Shown here: positions 59,182 to 64,000 of the stretch, in pieces
How positions within the stretch are numbered: the stretch's first letter is position 1
Layout: each line of letters starts with the position of its first letter
NCBI RefSeq assembly: GCF_002878395.1
Contig: NC_061115.1
Coordinates: 55,701,034 to 55,765,033, forward strand
From: Capsicum annuum
Taxonomy: Eukaryota > Streptophyta > Magnoliopsida > Solanales > Solanaceae
DNA length: 64,000 nt
Reading direction: 5' to 3'
The notes under the pieces: generated by a model
Seen by the model: the letters and a program-made list of their open reading frames with translations, nothing else
What the model was told of the DNA's origin: nothing
Database searches by the model: none
Translations under genes and position numbers: made by a program

Positions 59182-61236
59182 TGTCATGACCCAAACCATG
59201 GCCTAGGCATGACGGGCATCCCAAGTCCACTGAGGATCGAAGACCGACCCTGATCCTATTCCAATGCAACTAAGAACATCTAGCAGCGAACATATACCAA
59301 TGTAAGATAAAATGTAATAAGAAATCCAAGAAGGATTCGTATCAAATCAACATCCAAAAACCATCTAAAATACCCAAGTCCATAGTATCCACAAAGCCTC
59401 TACAAAAATCGAGTACCAATAAAGTATTGGGACATGCCCCCAACCATATGAAATAAAGTCTATGACATAAAAAACAAACATGAAATAAAGTATTTCGAAG
59501 GATGGAAGCTCACCACTTAAAGTTAACTCACAAAACAAATACAAACCCCTATAATTATGCAGGGAAGTAAAAGTAAGGCCAATTCCTGCATCGCAAAGGG
59601 ATACAATGTTTGAAGACTGTTAGCAATTAAAGAGCTAGTATGTAACTCAGGGATAAGGGAACAAATACTTCCATGCATAATTATTCAAAAACAGTCAAAA
59701 CTCATGCACATCATCAAATACAAATAAATAAATATATATATATATATACACATGTTGGAGTAGGGAATAAGGCTTAACATGGACGTTTAGAAAATATTAA
59801 CCTGGACTGTGTAGCTTAAACGTTATATAATAGTACCCACAGACTATATGGGCCTCAAATCTCACCCCTTGGTCAGGCCCAGGTGCATGTAGCCACACAA
59901 AACAAAGAATAATCTCATAAATTTGCATGGGGGACTCGAACCTTTTAATCATATACTAAGGTCACTTAAGCACCCGATCATGTAATATAATATAGGGGAC
60001 TCGAACCTCCCAATCATATAATAAGGTGGACTCAAACCATATCGTCTTACCAAGGGAACTCGAACCCTCAAGCCAAATTGACCCCCGCACCGGCTATCAC
60101 AGTTTCCAGTATTGGTTCCCCTAAAACCTCCACCTTCCATAGTTAGCTACACAACCCTCTTTTAAGCCCAATTAAAATATTTAACACACATTTCCATTAA
60201 TTAAACCAACTATGCATTAAGGCATCCTATCAGTATTGCCATACCAACATCACTTGCAAGTTCATTATTATGCCATATCAATTCTTAGCTATGTAGGACT
60301 CTAAACTATTAAATCAATTGATATTCACACAGGGAATCCATATACCCCAAGTTCAATAAGATCAAACTATGGTTCATTAACCTTTCATACCAATGCATTA
60401 ATTCAAGTGAACAAGCCAAACTATGTGAAAAAATCATATTCATTGTCAATCTCACAAACAAGTTGAGGGAACATTGTTTTCAAATAATAAATCAAGGAAA
60501 AATCATCAAATTGGGTCTTAAACATGAAACCTCAGTTTATTCACCATTCTCATGCACACCATAATGTTCAAAATCAATAGTAAAATATGAATATTGTATA
60601 ATAAACCATAAAGAAATCAGCTAAATGACCAATCATGTCAAAAGCCCTCAACTATGCCAAGACACACATCAAAACCAAGCATTTATAATCAATTCATGCC
60701 ATTAGGAAAATTATAAGTATAGGGAAATAGATACATGCCTTAGACACACAAATATTTGTGAGCAATTAAGAATTTGGAACGCTAGTGATGAACGTAAGTT
60801 GAAATGCTTATGCTTTCTTGGGGTTTGGAATTTGAAAGTGAAATAATAGATGTTGTGTCATGAAAACTTAAGGGAATATGCTTATGTAATGTTTAAAAGT
60901 CGTCTATAAGTGAAAGGACCTCATTACCCTTCATCTCAATTAAAATAGAACAAAATAGCCAAAATTTGCATAGGTCTGTGGTGGCTATCCTCCGTGTTAC
61001 AGACACCCAACCTCCATGAAATAGAGACTATAGTGAAGACTAGACTCTATGACACGAGGCTATCACGGAGGCTTACTACCTCTGTGACCCAAAACTACCC
61101 CGAACCCCGTCTAAAAATTCTGAAACTCTTTCAGGTTACCCTTTTAACATCCCCAAACATAATTTGAGTCAAAAATTGATATTTTTAAGGATGGAAAGGC
61201 CAAAAATAAAATACCCAAAATTTTAAGGGTGTTACA
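59182..61236 (-). repeat. S3: solo LTR with perfect target-site duplication
   Basis: 2,055 bp bounded by TGTCATGACCC and GGGTGTTACA with ctagg on both sides (59177-59181 and 61237-61241). The start (ACCCAAACCATGGCC, then GGGCATCCCAAGTCCA) resembles the R5 LTR start, so the LTR sense strand is probably minus. It contains four GGACTCGAACC-like motifs (59932, 59997, 60028, 60055) and an (AT)n run at 59732-59748. It has no coding sequence and no internal region. Confidence 0.92.
59732..59748. repeat. (AT)n microsatellite
   Basis: A short uninterrupted AT dinucleotide run in S3. Confidence 0.9.
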
Positions 61237-61917
61237 CTAGGGTTGTGGAACCCTGGCAAAATAACAAAGTATAGGATGTGTGAGGTTCTTCTAGAACATT
61301 ATTTACACTTGCATCATGATCTTCTTTAGTTTATTTGTTTTCTTAGTAGTGCACAGTGCTGAGAATATGGTTGTATTCGATATCATTTTCATAAGAGAGA
61401 TTTATATTGGGAAAATAAGAATACAACAGTGATTCAAGGCTATCAACTCTCGTCTAAAACTTAAGACCCACAAGATGATAGTTAAATTGGGATCAAAGAC
61501 AATGGTTAGTAAGGTGACACCCTGAGACTCACAAGGTAAAGGGTAAGATTCACCAAAGTCATTCACAAGACAGTTGGTAATACCTAGCCTGTCAAATTCT
61601 ACATATGTGGCAGTGAGATAGTTAGATTGAGCACCATAAACTTATGGAGTTAGGATGTCAGGTGGAAAATAATCCTAGTGTTCATCTCAAATTGTTTACA
61701 ACCAAAAGTATTCACAACTTGTTACTTGCTGTTCTTTGATACAAAATCCCCTAACCCCCTAATTTACTTTCTTGTACTTTCGGCTACTTTAGCAAGTTTG
61801 AGAGACAAATTTGAGCTATTCCCAGTGGGATCGATCCTAACCTATTTGGGTTACTATAATTTGACAGTGACCAAATTGTATCTTCTTGGAGAGTATAGTT
61901 TGGGAGACATCAAATTT

Positions 61918-61936
61918 TGGCACCGGTGCCGAGGAA
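61918..61936 (+). other. R7 primer-binding site, tRNA-Asp-like
   Basis: TGGCACCGGTGCCGAGGAA lies five bases after the LTR. The Athila/Tat consensus as I know it is TGGCGCCGTTGCCGGGGA, so about four positions differ. The change creates a perfect 12-bp palindrome, GGCACCGGTGCC. Confidence 0.8.
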
Positions 61937-62018
61937 TATAATTGTGGATTTTATTGATAGAAGTTATTGAGGTGTTTGACATTTACTTTTTTATTCTTAT
62001 TAGGGCGTACACCAGTGT

Positions 62019-64000
62019 ATGCCCAGTACTAAGATTCAAAGCAATGCCTAAATGCCATTTGATCTAGATCCAAAGAGAACACTATAATAGAATCGTAGGA
62101 TGTTACAAAACAATCAAGATGTTCGCCATGAGATACCTCATACTAATCCACGGGACTTGACTCCCCACCTCCTCAAAATATAAAGAGCAAAAAACTGAGC
62201 AGTTACTAGCAGAGGAGAATGTAAGAAGAGATAATAAAGTCGCTCATCATGCAGCTCAAGATGCAGACAAAGCAAGACACGAACAACAATATCGAGCAAA
62301 ACTCGATAGAAACTAAGATAGAGGTTGAAGGGTTAGATCTCAAGTAATCCTATCCTATCAGTACTTACTACCATATGATAACCCATAGGAAGACATGGGA
62401 TATGTTGAGCCTATCGGTACATGAGCTATCATTTCTCCTTCATTGCCCCTGGGTGTGAAGTTAGACATTACTAGTGTTATAATCCAATTGTTGAATCTAA
62501 AAGGTGTTTTGTTGGCTTGCCAACAAATTATGCAACCATGCACCTCATTAATTTTATTGGAATTTGCACTTACACACTATACCTGGGGCAAAATGGAAAG
62601 CTCTTAAACTTAAGTTGTTTCCATTCTCTCTAATTAGTGAAGCAATATTATGGTTAGGGGAACTACCCCATGGGTCTATTAATACTCGTAACGAGTTACG
62701 AAAGTAGTTTTTAGACCATTTTTTTCCTCCATACAGAATTCGATAATTGAAGGACGACATCTATAATTTCAAGCAGTTGTATTCTAAATCGATGTATGAG
62801 GCATGGTTTTGGATTAAGAAGAAGTTGATGATGGTGCCTAATCATAGAATTTCAAAGAGAAATTTGCTAGAGATTTTCTATTATGCCCTGAATACCAGTT
62901 CTAGAGCTATGGTAGAGCATTCATAAACCTATGTTAGGAAGCAGCATTAGATATTTTAGATTAGATCTCTCTTACCAACTGAGGGTGGTATACTTAGGAG
63001 GCAGAGATAGGTTCCAGCACATAAGCCATAGGTTCTTTTAATGAGCATGGAGTTGGAAATAGTTCAGTGGCTTAAGAGGTTGAACAGCTGAGGATGCGGA
63101 TTGGGCTACTGATGAAGCAGTTTCCAATAATGAGTTTTGAGAAAGTGAATATTGCTTATGCATGGGTTAATGCTTCTAGGTCATATGATTCATATGTTTA
63201 TGGAAAGGTAAAATATCTAGATAGAGAGTTAGAGGGTTTTGGGGCCAAAGGCCAATCGTTTGCTTAAGATAATTAAAACTCGAGGCAAGAGAATCAAGGT
63301 TAGAACCACTATAGGGATAGGTACAAAGATTAGAGTAGAGAGAGAGATAGTGACTGGAGATGAAAGGATGACTACAAAAAGAAGAGTGGTGTTTATATTT
63401 TGCTAGGGAACAGGGATGTTGATTCTAAAATCGAAGAAATATTGTCAAAGCTGGTCAAAGGATGGAAATTCAAGAGAGTGGCCTTAAGGAGATTAAGGAA
63501 GATATTTCAAGTTTAACATAGAAAGTAGAATCACATGCGACTGCGATCAAACATCTTGATCAACAAATTTGTAAAATGTCAGCCACATTGAATCAGCATC
63601 AATTGAGCACTCTTCGAATCAACACGGTGTAAAATCTAAAGAATAATGATCACTATCTAGCCATCACCACTTTGCAGTGGTAAAGCAACCATTGATCCTC
63701 CCATGCTTGTAGTTGATAAAGCTAGGGATGATATTGTTGATATAGATAAGGCACTTGAAGAAGAATAAGAGAAGCTAGTAACTAGTGATAAGTCATCACA
63801 AAAACCGATAGATATTGACAAATGTCAGAAAAAGGTAGATGAGCCAGTAGTGAATACCATTCAACGACCTCCTATACATTTTCCTCAGAGGTTGAAGCAA
63901 AATAAAGAAGAAGGAAAGTATAAAAAGTTCATTACTATGATGAAAAAGTTGAGTTTGAATATCCTTCTTCTTAAAGCTCTTGAGCAGATGCCTGGATACG
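62019..64000 (+). pseudogene. R7 gag and start of protease region (broken, runs off the right edge)
   Basis: No clean start codon can be chosen; coding-like text begins near 62019. The gag core is readable at 62590-62930: KLKLFPFSLISEAILWLGEL, LPHGSINTRNEL, a stop, FLDHFFPPYRI, LYSKSMYEAWFWIKKKLM and IFYYALNTSSRAMV. This matches the plant Athila/Tat gag pattern (FPFSLxxxAxxWLxxLPxGSIxTWxEL, FPPxK, YEAWERFKxLLRxCPHHG, FYNGL). Downstream is a charged linker. Near 63940-64000 KKFITMMKKLSLN and ALEQMPGY match the segment just before Athila protease. Several stops break the frame. The protein would form the particle core. Confidence 0.8.

Larger units (their letters stand above)
58423..61912 (+). 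repeat. R7 5' LTR, interrupted by S3
   Basis: Without S3 it is about 1.43 kb (58423-59181 plus 61242-61912). It begins TGATGTGTCATGG and ends GGGAGACATCA. It contains three perfect inverted repeats: 58596-58616 (8-bp arms), 58753-58782 (10-bp arms) and 58834-58850 (7-bp arms). The 87-codon open frame at 61678-61941 lies in the LTR and is not considered a gene. Confidence 0.75.
58423..64000 (+). mobile_element. R7: Athila-like Ty3/gypsy element, 5' part
   Basis: The plus-strand element has a 5' LTR (58423-61912, interrupted by S3), a tRNA-Asp-like primer site and gag, and it continues beyond the window. The LTR termini are TGATGT and ACATCA. The primer motif TGGC-CCG-TGCCG-GGAA and the gag type match Athila/Tat elements. 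It is inserted in R1 gag; the other end and second duplication copy lie outside the window. Confidence 0.85.

Noticed and set aside
59932..60066. tRNA genes from the GGTTCGAGTCC words
   Set aside because: No acceptor stem, D-arm or anticodon arm can be placed around any copy; kept only as a motif observation.
61678..61941. 87-codon frame near the R7 LTR end
   Set aside because: It straddles the LTR terminus and primer site, which cannot be translated as a gene in the element's normal layout.

Overview
The window looks like repeat-rich plant nuclear DNA. It has plant-type LTR retrotransposons with initiator-Met-tRNA primer sites, chromodomain-bearing Ty3/gypsy pol genes, an Athila-type element and a plant L1-like LINE, all decayed, and it is AT-rich. 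The gag and LTR types resemble those I associate with Solanaceae (Capsicum, Solanum or Nicotiana), but that assignment is inference. I see no host protein-coding gene, rRNA, tRNA or CRISPR array. Essentially all 64 kb can be assigned to transposable elements.

Layout. The deepest layer is R1, a minus-strand chromovirus. Its 3' LTR and its chromodomain, integrase and RNase H remains lie at 1-4494; its RT, protease and gag remains lie about 51.7 kb away at 56236-58422. Between them sits S1, a plus-strand solo LTR of about 2.8 kb, itself cut into four pieces by three full-length insertions. R2 (4877-18847) is a plus-strand element with gag-like and unknown 3' coding remains but no pol. R4 (20589-45474) and R6 (45887-55982) are minus-strand chromoviruses. 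Second-order insertions are R3 (7838-15927, LTRs with no coding capacity) inside R2, and a LINE, L1 (26196-31740), inside the R4 protease. R5 (34168-44359, lacking integrase) lies inside the R4 5' LTR. A third-order insertion, solo LTR S2 (40973-43435, the same LTR family as R6), lies inside the R5 5' LTR. On the right, R7 (58423 to beyond the window), a plus-strand Athila-like element, interrupts R1 gag and carries solo LTR S3 (59182-61236) in its own LTR.

Target-site duplications (TSDs) support the reconstruction. They are perfect for R6 (gatag), S2 (gtacc) and S3 (ctagg), and match at 4 of 5 bases for R2 (aaagg/aatgg), R4 (atttt/gtttt) and R5 (gtaat/gtact). Nesting gives the order: R1, then S1, then R2, R4 and R6 in unknown mutual order, then R3, L1 and R5, then S2. 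R7 entered R1 independently, and S3 is younger than R7.

No pol gene is intact. R6 keeps the most recognisable catalytic motifs. R5 and R1 have lost RT active-site aspartates, and R1 has also lost an integrase aspartate. Non-autonomous forms (R2, R3, R5) could only have moved using proteins from relatives. Unexplained structure is concentrated in the LTRs: short diverged tandem motif arrays, a CTACGTAG box conserved between families, and three perfect hairpins in the R7 LTR.
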